NCBI GenBank assembly: GCA_046047235.1
Contig: JBJOII010000101.1
Span: 1 to 15,832 of the forward strand
Length of the DNA stretch: 15,832 nt
DNA from: JBMTVN01 sp046047235
GTDB taxonomy: Bacteria > Verrucomicrobiota > Verrucomicrobiia > Limisphaerales > JAHDYP01
Direction: 5' to 3'
This document shows, piece after piece, positions 1-6,502 of this stretch (within the stretch, counting starts at the first letter, position 1; each line of letters begins with the position of its first letter). The notes beneath the pieces are model-generated. The model did no database searches, had not been told where the DNA came from, and was given only the letters and a program-made list of their open reading frames with translations. The translations under genes and the position numbers were made by a program.

Positions 1-64
1 CCCCCGAAATCCCCCAGCCCGTCCCACACCCAAAAACCACACCCCATCACCCCACCAACCCATT

Positions 65-97
65 AAAACGAAACGGCGCGGACTTTCGTCCGCGCCG
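65..97 (-). terminator. Intrinsic terminator of glnA
   Basis: A perfect 10-bp GC-rich stem lies at 74-83 (cggcgcggac) and 88-97 (gtccgcgccg) with a 4-nt loop. On the minus strand the stem is followed by TTTCGTTTTAATG, a broken U-tract. It begins about 30 nt past the glnA stop codon in the direction of transcription, so it closes the glnK-amtB-glnA unit. The bases left of it (1-60) are C-rich and hold no gene I can support. Confidence 0.88.
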
Positions 98-128
98 CCC
101 GGTTCCTCCCCAGCGTTATACGCTGAAA

Positions 129-1541
129 TTAGCAGTCGTAGTACAAATAGAACTCATACGGATGCGGACGTAACCTGATCCCGTCAGCCTCCTTGCGCTT
201 GTTGCTGCACCACATCTCAACGAAGTCCTTGGTGAATACATCACCCTTCAAAAGGAAATCATGATCCTGCTCCAAGGCTTCCACCGCTTCAATCAAGCTC
301 CCCGGCACCTGCGGGATCTTCGCCAACTCCTCCGGCGGCAACTCATACAGGTTCTTGTCCATGGGCTCACCCGGATCAATCTTGTTCTGAATGCCGTCCA
401 GGGCCGCCATCATCAACGCCGTGTAGGCGAGATAAGGATTGGCCGAAGGATCCGGAGGACGATACTCAATACGCTTCGCCTTCGGACTCTCGCTGAATGT
501 CGGAATGCGAACCGACGCCGAACGGTTGCGCGCACTGTAAGCCAGGTTCACGGGAGCTTCATACCCCGGCACCAGTCGCTTGTAAGAATTGGTCGTAGGA
601 TTGCAGATCGCACACAACGCACGGGCATGCTTCAGGATGCCGCCAATCGCATGCAACGCCATCTGGCTCAAACCCGCATACTCCTTGCCGGCAAACAACG
701 GCTTGCCCTTCTTCCAAAAACTCACATGGGTATGCATCCCCGAGCCATTGTCCCCAAAAAGCGGCTTCGGCATAAACGTCACCGTCTTGCCGTGCTTACG
801 CGCCACGTTCTTGATGATGTACTTGTAAAGCATCATCGTGTCCGCCGTCTTCACCAAGGTGTCAAAACGGAAATCGATCTCAGCCTGACCAGCCGTAGCC
901 ACCTCATGGTGCTGTCGCTCCACATGGATGCCACACTTCTCCATCTCCAAGACCATCTCCGTCCGAAGATCCTGCTGCGTGTCCGCAGGCGAAACCGGCA
1001 GGTAACCCTCCTTGTGCCGGATCTTAAAACCCAGGTTCGGCATTTCATCCCGACCCGAGTTCCAAATGCCCTCATCACTGTCCACAGAATAGAACGAACC
1101 GTTGCTCCGAACGTCATACTGCACGTTGTCGAAAATAAAGAACTCAGCCTCAGGACCAAACACCGCAGCGTCGGCCAACCCTGTGGAAGCCAAATACTTC
1201 TCCCCACGCTGGGCAATACCCCGAGGATCGCGGCTGTAAGGCTCCTTGGTCCCAGTCTCGGCAATGGTGCAGGTCAAACTCAACGTCGGTGCCGCACAAA
1301 ACGGATCAATCATCGCCGTCGCCGGATCCGGCATCGCCAACATGTCCGATGCCTCAATCGACTTCCATCCCCGGATGGATGACCCGTCAAAACCAAAGCC
1401 CTCAGTGAAAACGTCCTCAGTCAGCTCCCGAATAGGAACACTGAAATGCTGCCACGTGCCAAAAGTGTCGACAAACTTGATGTCGACCATCTTGGCGCCG
1501 GCCTTCTTGGCCATGTCTAATACGCTCTTGGGTGTGCTCAT
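129..1541 (-). CDS. glnA: Glutamine synthetase, type I (GSI-beta)
   Basis: This enzyme makes glutamine from glutamate, ammonia and ATP in the cytoplasm, as a dodecamer in this family. The 470-residue product has the usual GSI length. Visible motifs are FGFDGSSIRGW (49-59), the metal-binding GPEAEFF (129-135), HHEVATAGQAEIDF (211-224), the ATP-site KPLFGDNGSGMHTH (259-272) and NPTTNSYKRLVPGYEAP (314-330). Tyr399 sits in NLYELPPEE, which matches the adenylylation-site tyrosine, so activity is probably controlled by GlnE-type adenylylation. The open frame extends 44 codons upstream, but that part has no family similarity and would cover the leader hairpin; the start chosen (MSTPKS) matches the family N-terminus. 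There is no clear Shine-Dalgarno. It is last in the unit glnK-amtB-glnA, with a 132-nt gap to amtB. I found no sigma-54 match in that gap. Confidence 0.97.
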   Translation of the reverse strand: MSTPKSVLDMAKKAGAKMVDIKFVDTFGTWQHFSVPIRELTEDVFTEGFGFDGSSIRGWKSIEASDMLAMPDPATAMIDPFCAAPTLSLTCTIAETGTKEPYSRDPRGIAQRGEKYLASTGLADAAVFGPEAEFFIFDNVQYDVRSNGSFYSVDSDEGIWNSGRDEMPNLGFKIRHKEGYLPVSPADTQQDLRTEMVLEMEKCGIHVERQHHEVATAGQAEIDFRFDTLVKTADTMMLYKYIIKNVARKHGKTVTFMPKPLFGDNGSGMHTHVSFWKKGKPLFAGKEYAGLSQMALHAIGGILKHARALCAICNPTTNSYKRLVPGYEAPVNLAYSARNRSASVRIPTFSESPKAKRIEYRPPDPSANPYLAYTALMMAALDGIQNKIDPGEPMDKNLYELPPEELAKIPQVPGSLIEAVEALEQDHDFLLKGDVFTKDFVEMWCSNKRKEADGIRLRPHPYEFYLYYDC

Positions 1542-1620
1542 CTTATAGTGTTGTTGTTTTCCAGCCGCTCTGCTAAGTGACCATGACGCGCTGGATTCTA
1601 CCCGGAATCGGCCGCGTAAC

Positions 1621-1660
1621 GCCGTGTCGGCGGCGATCCCCATCGAACCGCCGGCACGGC
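1621..1660 (-). other. Large hairpin between amtB and glnA
   Basis: A 13-bp stem pairs 1621-1633 with 1648-1660, with one non-Watson-Crick position (1627/1654). It is capped by a 4-bp helix (1634-1637 with 1642-1645), a CCCC loop in + strand terms and a 2-nt bulge. It starts 14 nt after the amtB stop. No U-run follows on either strand, so it is not a canonical intrinsic terminator. It could be a 3' stabiliser or processing site for amtB mRNA, an attenuator, or a structured glnA leader. The role is inferred; the pairing is read directly. Confidence 0.6.
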
Positions 1661-1673
1661 CATCTTCCCTCAA

Positions 1674-3092
1674 CTACACCCCGTGATACCCCTCCTCCCC
1701 ATGCTCGGAGAGATCCAGCCCAATGGTCTCCACTTCCCCATCCACCCTCAGACCAATAACAGCCCTCACGATATACGCGATAACGACCGTGGCAACCACG
1801 GATAATACAATCGTGATCACCATCGCCAGTATCTGCGACAACAACAACCCCTTCGACGCCCCCGCCACAACCCCGTTGACTTCAGGGCTCGCCAGGAATC
1901 CCGTCATCAATGCCCCGAGCGTACCCCCAACACCATGCACACCAAAAGTGTCAAGGGCATCGTCATAACCCAGCCATGCCTTGAGCTTCCAACAGGCCAG
2001 GAAAGGCACCAACCCCGCAACCAGCCCAATCACCATCGCCCCACCCGTGCTGATAAAGCCCGCTGCCGGTGTCACCACCACTAACCCGGATACAATACCG
2101 GAGCAAAAACCCAATACGCTCGGCTTGCCCTTCACCGCATACTCAGCCATCCCCCACACAAAACCAGCCGTCGCTGCCGCCAGTGTCGTGGTGGTAAACG
2201 CCGTCGCAGCAATCCCGTCCGCCGCCAATGCCGACCCCGCATTGAACCCATACCACCCCACCCAAAGCATCCCCGTCCCCACCATCACCAAAACCATGCT
2301 GTGCGGCGGCATCGCTTCCCGCCCATACCCGTTCCGCTTCCCTAACAACAAACATAACACCAGCGCCGTCCACCCCGATGACATGTGCACCACAGTGCCA
2401 CCAGCAAAATCCAACGCCTTGATCGGAGCCGACGCGTTCAACGCCCCAGCCATCAAACCATCCGCCCCCCACACCATGTGCGCCAACGGAAAATAAACCA
2501 CAAACATCCATAACCCCACGAACAACAAGACCGCAGGGTAAGTCATCCGCTCCGCAATCGCACCCACGATCAAACACGGCGTGATGATCGCAAAGGTTAG
2601 CTGGAAAATCGCCCACACGTTGTTCGATATCCATCCCGCCCCCTGCCCCACACCCGAACCATCCACTCCCCGGAAAAAGATGTGGTCCAAACCGCCTATA
2701 ATCGAATTCCCCGAGGCAAAGGACAGACTATACCCGCAAACCCACCAGAGTATGGTCACCATGCCCGCAATCCCCAAACACTGCGCCATCACCGATAGCA
2801 CGTTCTTCCGCCGCACCAGCCCGCCATAAAACAGCGCCAAACCAGGGAAAGTCATGAAGAGCACCAATGCCGTCGCCACCATCTGAAACGCGTTGTGACC
2901 CGGCCCCGGCCCCGGAACATGGCTCTCAACCCCCTCCACCCTGGCGCCATTGTTCATGTAGGCCTCCAGATCAGCAATCCGCTGCTCCAAAGTCGGCTGA
3001 CCCAAACCCGAAGCCTCACCGGATTCTGCCGCCAACAAACCCGTACAAAAACCGGCCACCAAAAGAAACACACCCAGCAAAAGTGCTCTCAT
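1674..3092 (-). CDS. amtB: Ammonium transporter, Amt family (second copy, beside glnA)
   Basis: This inner-membrane trimeric channel conducts ammonium/ammonia. The 472-residue product starts with a signal peptide (MRALLLGVFLLVAGF, cleavage probably near residue 22). A roughly 45-residue extracytoplasmic segment with a short heptad-like stretch (LEQRIADLEAYM, 35-46) precedes the multi-pass Amt domain (about 67-450). The twin pore histidines are His236 (DFAGGTVVH) and His386 (TFGVHGVGG). The cytoplasmic tail GLRVDGEVETIGLD...HGEEGY matches the GlnK-docking tail of AmtB. The ATG at 3092 is chosen over upstream in-frame codons because it begins the signal peptide, lies just past the glnK stop (16 nt) and has an AGGCGAG ribosome site. 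It clearly belongs to a different Amt branch from the copy at 3814-5187. It is probably co-transcribed with glnK and glnA. Confidence 0.95.
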   Translation of the reverse strand: MRALLLGVFLLVAGFCTGLLAAESGEASGLGQPTLEQRIADLEAYMNNGARVEGVESHVPGPGPGHNAFQMVATALVLFMTFPGLALFYGGLVRRKNVLSVMAQCLGIAGMVTILWWVCGYSLSFASGNSIIGGLDHIFFRGVDGSGVGQGAGWISNNVWAIFQLTFAIITPCLIVGAIAERMTYPAVLLFVGLWMFVVYFPLAHMVWGADGLMAGALNASAPIKALDFAGGTVVHMSSGWTALVLCLLLGKRNGYGREAMPPHSMVLVMVGTGMLWVGWYGFNAGSALAADGIAATAFTTTTLAAATAGFVWGMAEYAVKGKPSVLGFCSGIVSGLVVVTPAAGFISTGGAMVIGLVAGLVPFLACWKLKAWLGYDDALDTFGVHGVGGTLGALMTGFLASPEVNGVVAGASKGLLLSQILAMVITIVLSVVATVVIAYIVRAVIGLRVDGEVETIGLDLSEHGEEGYHGV

Positions 3093-3108
3093 ATCTCGCC
3101 TGAAAAGA

Positions 3109-3447
3109 TCAAACCGCCGCATCACCACGCTCATCCGTCCGAATCCGAATCGCATCCTCTACCGGCACCACAAAGACCTTCCCATCCCCAATCTTCCCGG
3201 TCTTCGCACCCCCAACAATCGCTCGCACCGCCGCCTCCGCCCGCTCGTCCGGAACCACCAGCTCTAACTTGATCTTCGGCAAAAAATCCACCGTATACTC
3301 GCTGCCCCGATAAATCTCAGTGTGCCCCTTCTGACGCCCAAATCCTTTCACCTCAGTCACGGTCATCCCCTCAATCCCAACCTCACCCAACGCATCCTTC
3401 ACTTCTTCCAACTTGAAGGGCTTGATAATCGCTTCAATCTTTTTCAT
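3109..3447 (-). CDS. glnK: PII signal protein (GlnK/GlnB family), copy next to glnA
   Basis: This trimeric nitrogen sensor binds ATP/ADP and 2-oxoglutarate and, in its uridylylated or free forms, controls AmtB, GlnE and NtrB in known systems. The 112-residue length is exact for the family. The T-loop runs through GFGRQKGHTEIYRGSEYTVD with the uridylylation tyrosine at Tyr51. KTGKIGDGKVFV (82-93) is the second PII signature, and the C-terminal part (RIRTDERG) also fits. The start is the canonical MKKIEAIIKPF; an in-frame extension of ten codons upstream is not family-like. A weak GGGGAA precedes it. It differs from the other PII in this window at 16 of 112 positions. Position directly before amtB supports the GlnK role. 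The symbol glnK rather than glnB is inferred from synteny. Confidence 0.95.
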   Translation of the reverse strand: MKKIEAIIKPFKLEEVKDALGEVGIEGMTVTEVKGFGRQKGHTEIYRGSEYTVDFLPKIKLELVVPDERAEAAVRAIVGGAKTGKIGDGKVFVVPVEDAIRIRTDERGDAAV

Positions 3448-3493
3448 GTGTTCCCCAAAAACCCGATGGTCAGACACCTCGCAAGGCCGCGTT

Positions 3494-3509
3494 CACGGTT
3501 CCAACCGTG
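3494..3509. promoter_or_regulatory. Perfect 16-bp palindrome in the glnK leader
   Basis: The palindrome CACGGTTCCAACCGTG sits between the predicted start of transcription (about 3547) and the glnK start codon (3447). It could be an operator for a dimeric regulator or a short hairpin in the 5' leader. No comparable palindrome is seen in the leader of the other PII gene. Function is unknown. Confidence 0.4.
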
Positions 3510-3557
3510 GATAAAACCAGCCATGAGGTTGATAGTTTCACCGGTAAACTCACCTTA

Positions 3558-3573
3558 AGCACCACACATGCCA
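3558..3573 (-). promoter_or_regulatory. Sigma-54 promoter of glnK-amtB-glnA
   Basis: The minus strand reads TGGCATGTGTGGTGCT, against the RpoN consensus TGGCACG-N4-TTGCW. It has the invariant GG (-24) and GC (-12) at the right spacing, and differs only at two less critical places. The predicted +1 is near 3547, giving a leader of about 100 nt before the glnK ATG. Nitrogen genes of this kind are classic sigma-54/NtrC targets. Upstream sequences that might bind an activator include an inverted repeat atacg-N5-cgtat (3592-3606) and aagca-N5-tgctt containing GGTGC (3669-3683). Both are weak. Confidence 0.7.
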
Positions 3574-3744
3574 GCAGATCAGCACCAACTAATACGACAG
3601 GCGTATCCCCCTCTCCTTCACCGTGTTGCAGGCTCTCACTCGTTCCAGCACCCAGACCAGAAGGACTGAAGCAGCTGGTGCTTTTTGATCAACGCGACAA
3701 CTTCCCTACACCCCACCCTCTGCTCTCTCCACTCTCCTCTCTCC

Positions 3745-3786
3745 CGAAAAAGAAATCGGCACCTGCAGTTTCCCGCAGGTGCCGAT
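3745..3786 (-). terminator. Intrinsic terminator of the first glnB-amtB unit
   Basis: A perfect 12-bp stem pairs atcggcacctgc (3755-3766) with gcaggtgccgat (3775-3786) around an 8-nt loop. The minus-strand transcript continues with UUCUUUUUC, a good U-tract. It begins 27 nt past the amtB stop, so the upstream module ends here and the next one starts from its own promoter. Confidence 0.9.
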
Positions 3787-3813
3787 CTCGGTTCCTCCCT
3801 CCTTGATGCAGAC

Positions 3814-5187
3814 TTATCGCTCAGCCAGCGGCTGGAAGTTCGGGTAGGCCTCCAAGCCATGCTCGCCAATGTCCAAACCTTCTTTCTCCTCTTCCGGAGA
3901 AACCCGCAGCCCCATCACAGCCTTGATCGCTATGAAGAGCACGAGTGCGCTCACAAAGGAGAAGATGCCGATCGCAACCACACCAATCAGCTGCGTCATG
4001 AATTGACCGCCACCCGCCATCGCACCGAAGAGACCGACGGCCAGCGTGCCCCAGATTCCACAAACCAAGTGCACAGAGATTGCACCCACGGGATCATCAA
4101 TCCGGATCTTGTCGAAGAAGATCACCGAGAGAACCACCAGCACACCCGCAACAGCACCAATGATGATCGAGCTCATCGGGCCCATTTGATCAGCACCCGC
4201 AGTGATACCCACCAGACCGGCCAGGATACCGTTCAAGGCCATACTGAGGTCAGGTTTTTTCAATAATACAGTGGAGGTAATGGCCGCCATCACTCCTCCC
4301 GCCGAGGCAGCCAAGCACGTGGTCACCAGCGTGAGGGACGTCAGTGCCGGATCTGCCGACAACACGGACCCACCATTAAAACCGAACCAGCCCAGCCAGA
4401 GGAGAAATACACCGATCGTGGCCAGAGGCATGCTGTGACCCGGCAGCGGACGAATTTGTCCGTTCACATACTTCCCGGAGCGAGCCCCAAGGATCAACAC
4501 ACCAGCCAACGCCCCCCATCCACCAACCGAGTGAACCAGTGTCGACCCGGCAAAGTCGTAGAAACCACGGGCATCCAACCAGCCAGTGCCCCATTTCCAG
4601 TAGCCGGCGATCGGATAAACCACCGCCACAAAGATCGTCGAGAAAATCAGGAACGGCCCCAGCTTCACGCGCTCCGCCACCGCCCCCGAAACAATCGTCG
4701 CCGCCGTGGCCGCAAACATCGCCTGGAACAGGAAATCCGTCCAATAGGTGTAACCCCCATCAGCATACCCAATGGTAAGGCCTCCGTCCGGAGAGGTAAT
4801 CCCGAAACCGGCAAAGGCAAACCAGCCACCCTCCACCCCCGGATACATCAGGTTAAATCCGCAAATGGCATAGGTCAGTATGCCAATACACACGATCATC
4901 GTGTTCTTAAACAGAATGTTCACGGTGTTCTTCGACCGCGTAAGCCCGGACTCCACAGTCGCGAAACCCAAGTGCATGATGAATACCAACGCAGCCGAAA
5001 GCATCATCCACACGTTGTTCGCCGTGAAGATCGCATCCGCTGCCGTCGGCTCAGCCGCAACCTCCTCCGCCACGGCCTCCACCGCAGCCGCAACCTCAGC
5101 CTCATCAGCCGCCCACGCACTCACGCCAAATACGACGGTGCACACCAGCGCCAACATCAAGATCAGTGATTTTGTTCTCATGGTCAT
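3814..5187 (-). CDS. amtB: Ammonium transporter, Amt family (first module)
   Basis: This inner-membrane ammonium channel has 457 residues. A signal peptide (about 1-27, ending AWAADEA) is followed by an Ala/Glu-rich extracytoplasmic stretch (28-50) and the Amt domain (about 53-430). Pore histidines are His219 (DFAGSTLVH) and His373 (AISVHLVCG). The tail GLRVSPEEEKEGLDIGEHG is the conserved segment that PII proteins plug. Sequence style (VESGLTRSKNTVNIL, CGIWGTLAVGLFG) is that of the Amt1 group common in cyanobacteria and many other bacteria, distinct from the copy at 1674-3092. Two ATGs lie six bases apart (5187 and 5181); neither has a strong ribosome site and the upstream one is given. It follows the PII gene by 31 nt and ends before a clear terminator, so the pair forms a two-gene operon. 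Confidence 0.95.
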   Translation of the reverse strand: MTMRTKSLILMLALVCTVVFGVSAWAADEAEVAAAVEAVAEEVAAEPTAADAIFTANNVWMMLSAALVFIMHLGFATVESGLTRSKNTVNILFKNTMIVCIGILTYAICGFNLMYPGVEGGWFAFAGFGITSPDGGLTIGYADGGYTYWTDFLFQAMFAATAATIVSGAVAERVKLGPFLIFSTIFVAVVYPIAGYWKWGTGWLDARGFYDFAGSTLVHSVGGWGALAGVLILGARSGKYVNGQIRPLPGHSMPLATIGVFLLWLGWFGFNGGSVLSADPALTSLTLVTTCLAASAGGVMAAITSTVLLKKPDLSMALNGILAGLVGITAGADQMGPMSSIIIGAVAGVLVVLSVIFFDKIRIDDPVGAISVHLVCGIWGTLAVGLFGAMAGGGQFMTQLIGVVAIGIFSFVSALVLFIAIKAVMGLRVSPEEEKEGLDIGEHGLEAYPNFQPLAER

Positions 5188-5218
5188 TTCTAACTTCTAT
5201 TCAGTTAAGCCAGCCTCC

Positions 5219-5557
5219 TCAGACCGCCCCTTCCCCCTTCTCCTCCGTCCTGATGCGGACAGCCTCGTCCACCGGCAGGACAAATACTTTGCCATCGCCA
5301 ATCTTCCCCGTCTTGGCAGCCTGAACGATGGCCGACACCGCCGCCTCAACACGGTCGCCGGGTATAACCAGCTCTAGTTTGATCTTGGGAAGAAAATCCA
5401 CCGTGTACTCACTCCCACGATAGATCTCTGTATGCCCCTTCTGGCGACCAAACCCCTTCACCTCCGTTACGGTCATCCCCTCAATTCCCACATCGCCAAG
5501 AGCATCCTTAACTTCCTCCAGTTTGAAGGGCTTGATGATAGCTTCTATTTTCTTCAT
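5219..5557 (-). CDS. glnB: PII signal protein (GlnB/GlnK family), first module
   Basis: This is a 112-residue trimeric PII nitrogen regulator. The T-loop tyrosine Tyr51 (SEYTVDF), the signature KTGKIGDGKVFV and the C-terminal IRTEEKG are intact, so effector binding and uridylylation are expected. The first 64 residues differ from the second PII of this window only at residue 22 (Asp for Glu); the remaining 15 differences are all in the C-terminal half. Codons for the same residues differ widely, which points to an old duplication under strong protein-level constraint. The start MKKIEAII is canonical. There is no Shine-Dalgarno; the upstream bases read as CA-rich repeats (AACAACAGCAACAC). It leads a two-gene operon with amtB behind a sigma-54 promoter. 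Calling it glnB rather than glnK is a convenience to separate the copies. Confidence 0.95.
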   Translation of the reverse strand: MKKIEAIIKPFKLEEVKDALGDVGIEGMTVTEVKGFGRQKGHTEIYRGSEYTVDFLPKIKLELVIPGDRVEAAVSAIVQAAKTGKIGDGKVFVLPVDEAVRIRTEEKGEGAV

Positions 5558-5933
5558 GTGTTGCTGTTGTTTCGCTCGTGCTACTCTTCGATCAATTCAG
5601 ACCGACACAATCAACCTCCCCCCGCATACCACCGAACCCCATAGGCATTGCATCGATAGACTTCCCCTAGCAACAGAGATGCCAAACACCACAACATGCC
5701 TTTTACCAACATGTTACACAATTCACCCCCCAAATCAGAGCAAGCCTAAACATCCAAGCTGGCTAAATTTGACCACTAAAGCTGTTCTGCACCACTTACC
5801 CCTATCCCCCACCTCACAAGAATCGCCGCAACAACCGAATACCAAAAACCAAGCCACCCCAAACCCACCACTCACTTCCCCCAGCCACTTTCCACCTTGC
5901 CAGCCCCACATACCTCACCTAGCTTTGCTCTCG
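5558..5933. other. Divergent intergenic region between glnB and feo genes
   Basis: This region of about 376 nt is AC-rich on the + strand. It contains the sigma-54 promoter and leader of glnB. I could not see a convincing sigma-70 promoter, Fur box or ribosome site for the plus-strand feo genes. The plus-strand frame is open through the whole region but encodes a Pro/Thr/His-rich sequence with no family character. Confidence 0.6.
5669..5684 (-). promoter_or_regulatory. Sigma-54 promoter of the first glnB-amtB unit
   Basis: The minus strand reads TGGCATCTCTGTTGCT, matching TGGCACG-N4-TTGCW with the GG and GC blocks at exact spacing and a full TTGCT -12 element. The predicted +1 is near 5658, about 100 nt before the ATG at 5557, the same geometry as the promoter at 3558-3573. 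A repeat AACATG-N11-CATGTT (5693-5715) lies at about -36 to -58, and a TGCACCA half-site resembling NtrC sites is at 5788-5794. Both are only candidates. Confidence 0.75.
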
Positions 5934-6227
5934 GTGAGCAACTCGGCCCCCATTAACGACCATGCAAAGCAGTGCCTCAATGGCTTCGTCTGCCCCTTGA
6001 ACGAAGTCCGGCCAGGTACTGTATGCCGCGTGCGCCAAGTCCTCGCCTCCCCCGAAGTATCCCGCCGAATCCGTGAAATGGGCTTCTGCGAAGACCAGCG
6101 CGTCAAATGCCTGAGCCAACAGTGCATGATGATTTGTCAGGTCTGTAACGCTCGCCTCGGCCTCAGTGAACAACTGGCCAAAGCCATCCTGGTGGAGCCC
6201 GAACCCGGACTCCGGGAGGCCTCCTAG
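5934..6227 (+). CDS. feoA: FeoA-family protein, cysteine-rich
   Basis: This is a small cytoplasmic SH3-like protein expected to assist FeoB in Fe(II) uptake. The FeoA fold runs from CPLNEVRPGTVCRVRQVL (20-37) through RRIREMGF (44-51) to ICQVCNARLGLSEQLAKAI (67-85). Compared with the usual FeoA ending (GDPxxxxVRGxxLxLRxxEA), the last strand region is replaced by the CxxC-containing CQVCNARLGLS. With the start used there are eight cysteines in 97 residues (14, 20, 31, 52, 59, 64, 68, 71). The frame is open far upstream without family similarity; GTG at 5934 is chosen because it leaves a short N-terminus. A TTG at 5925 is possible and neither has a Shine-Dalgarno, so the start is uncertain. It is two bases from the next feoA. 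Confidence 0.8.
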   Translation: MSNSAPINDHAKQCLNGFVCPLNEVRPGTVCRVRQVLASPEVSRRIREMGFCEDQRVKCLSQQCMMICQVCNARLGLSEQLAKAILVEPEPGLREAS

Positions 6228-6229
6228 GC

Positions 6230-6472
6230 ATGACCGCCTGCTCACAACCCCTCAGCTCAGTCGCCTACGGCACCACCGCCACAGTCCTGGACCTCCAGCT
6301 CTCAGAAGAATCCCGCCTCCGACTCATGGAACTCGGCCTCATCGTCGGAACCCCCATCGAAGTCATACGCTCCGCCCCCCTCGGCGACCCCCTCGAAATC
6401 AAAGTGCGGGGCTCCCACCTCACCCTCCGACGACATGAGGCCGACCTCATCCTCGTCAGCCAACCCACCTGA
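6230..6472 (+). CDS. feoA: FeoA-family protein, conventional
   Basis: An 80-residue single-domain FeoA. The sequence shows the standard layout: LSSVAYGTTATVLDL (8-22), RLRLMELGLIVGTPIEVIR (29-47), then APLGDPLEIKVRGSHLTLRR (49-68) and HEADLILV (69-76). This is the SH3-like partner thought to regulate or stabilise FeoB at the membrane. The ATG lies two bases after the stop of the cysteine-rich feoA, with GGGAGG (6214-6219) at good spacing inside that gene, so the two are translationally coupled. feoB follows after 30 nt. Two unlike feoA genes followed by feoB implies that both take part in one transporter. Confidence 0.93.
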   Translation: MTACSQPLSSVAYGTTATVLDLQLSEESRLRLMELGLIVGTPIEVIRSAPLGDPLEIKVRGSHLTLRRHEADLILVSQPT

Positions 6473-6502
6473 TCCGCTCACCCCTCCCAGCCCGTCCCCA
6501 CC

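Larger units (their letters stand above)
3448..3813. other. Intergenic region between amtB (first module) and glnK
   Basis: This 366-nt gap has no convincing gene. It holds, in minus-strand order, the terminator of the first amtB (3745-3786), possible activator sites (about 3592-3683), the sigma-54 promoter (3558-3573) and the roughly 100-nt leader of glnK with its palindrome (3494-3509). Open frames crossing it have no family features. Confidence 0.75.

Noticed and set aside
261..1382. A 373-codon open frame on the plus strand opposite glnA
   Set aside because: It is Arg/His/Leu-rich with no family features and lies entirely antisense to glnA; it is a codon-bias shadow.
1621..1660. Hairpin as a standard intrinsic terminator of amtB
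   Set aside because: No U-tract follows on the minus strand, so it is listed only as a hairpin of unknown role.
1542..1673. Known glutamine riboswitch or sigma-54 promoter in front of glnA
   Set aside because: I could not find the glnA-motif core or correctly spaced GG/GC boxes in this gap.
3590..3598. TAATACGAC, the first nine bases of a T7 promoter
   Set aside because: The rest of the T7 consensus is absent and no phage genes are present; it is a chance match.
5523..5933. N-terminal extension of the cysteine-rich feoA to an ATG at 5523
   Set aside because: The extension would run through the glnB start and its sigma-54 promoter, and reads as Pro/Thr/His-rich sequence with no domain.
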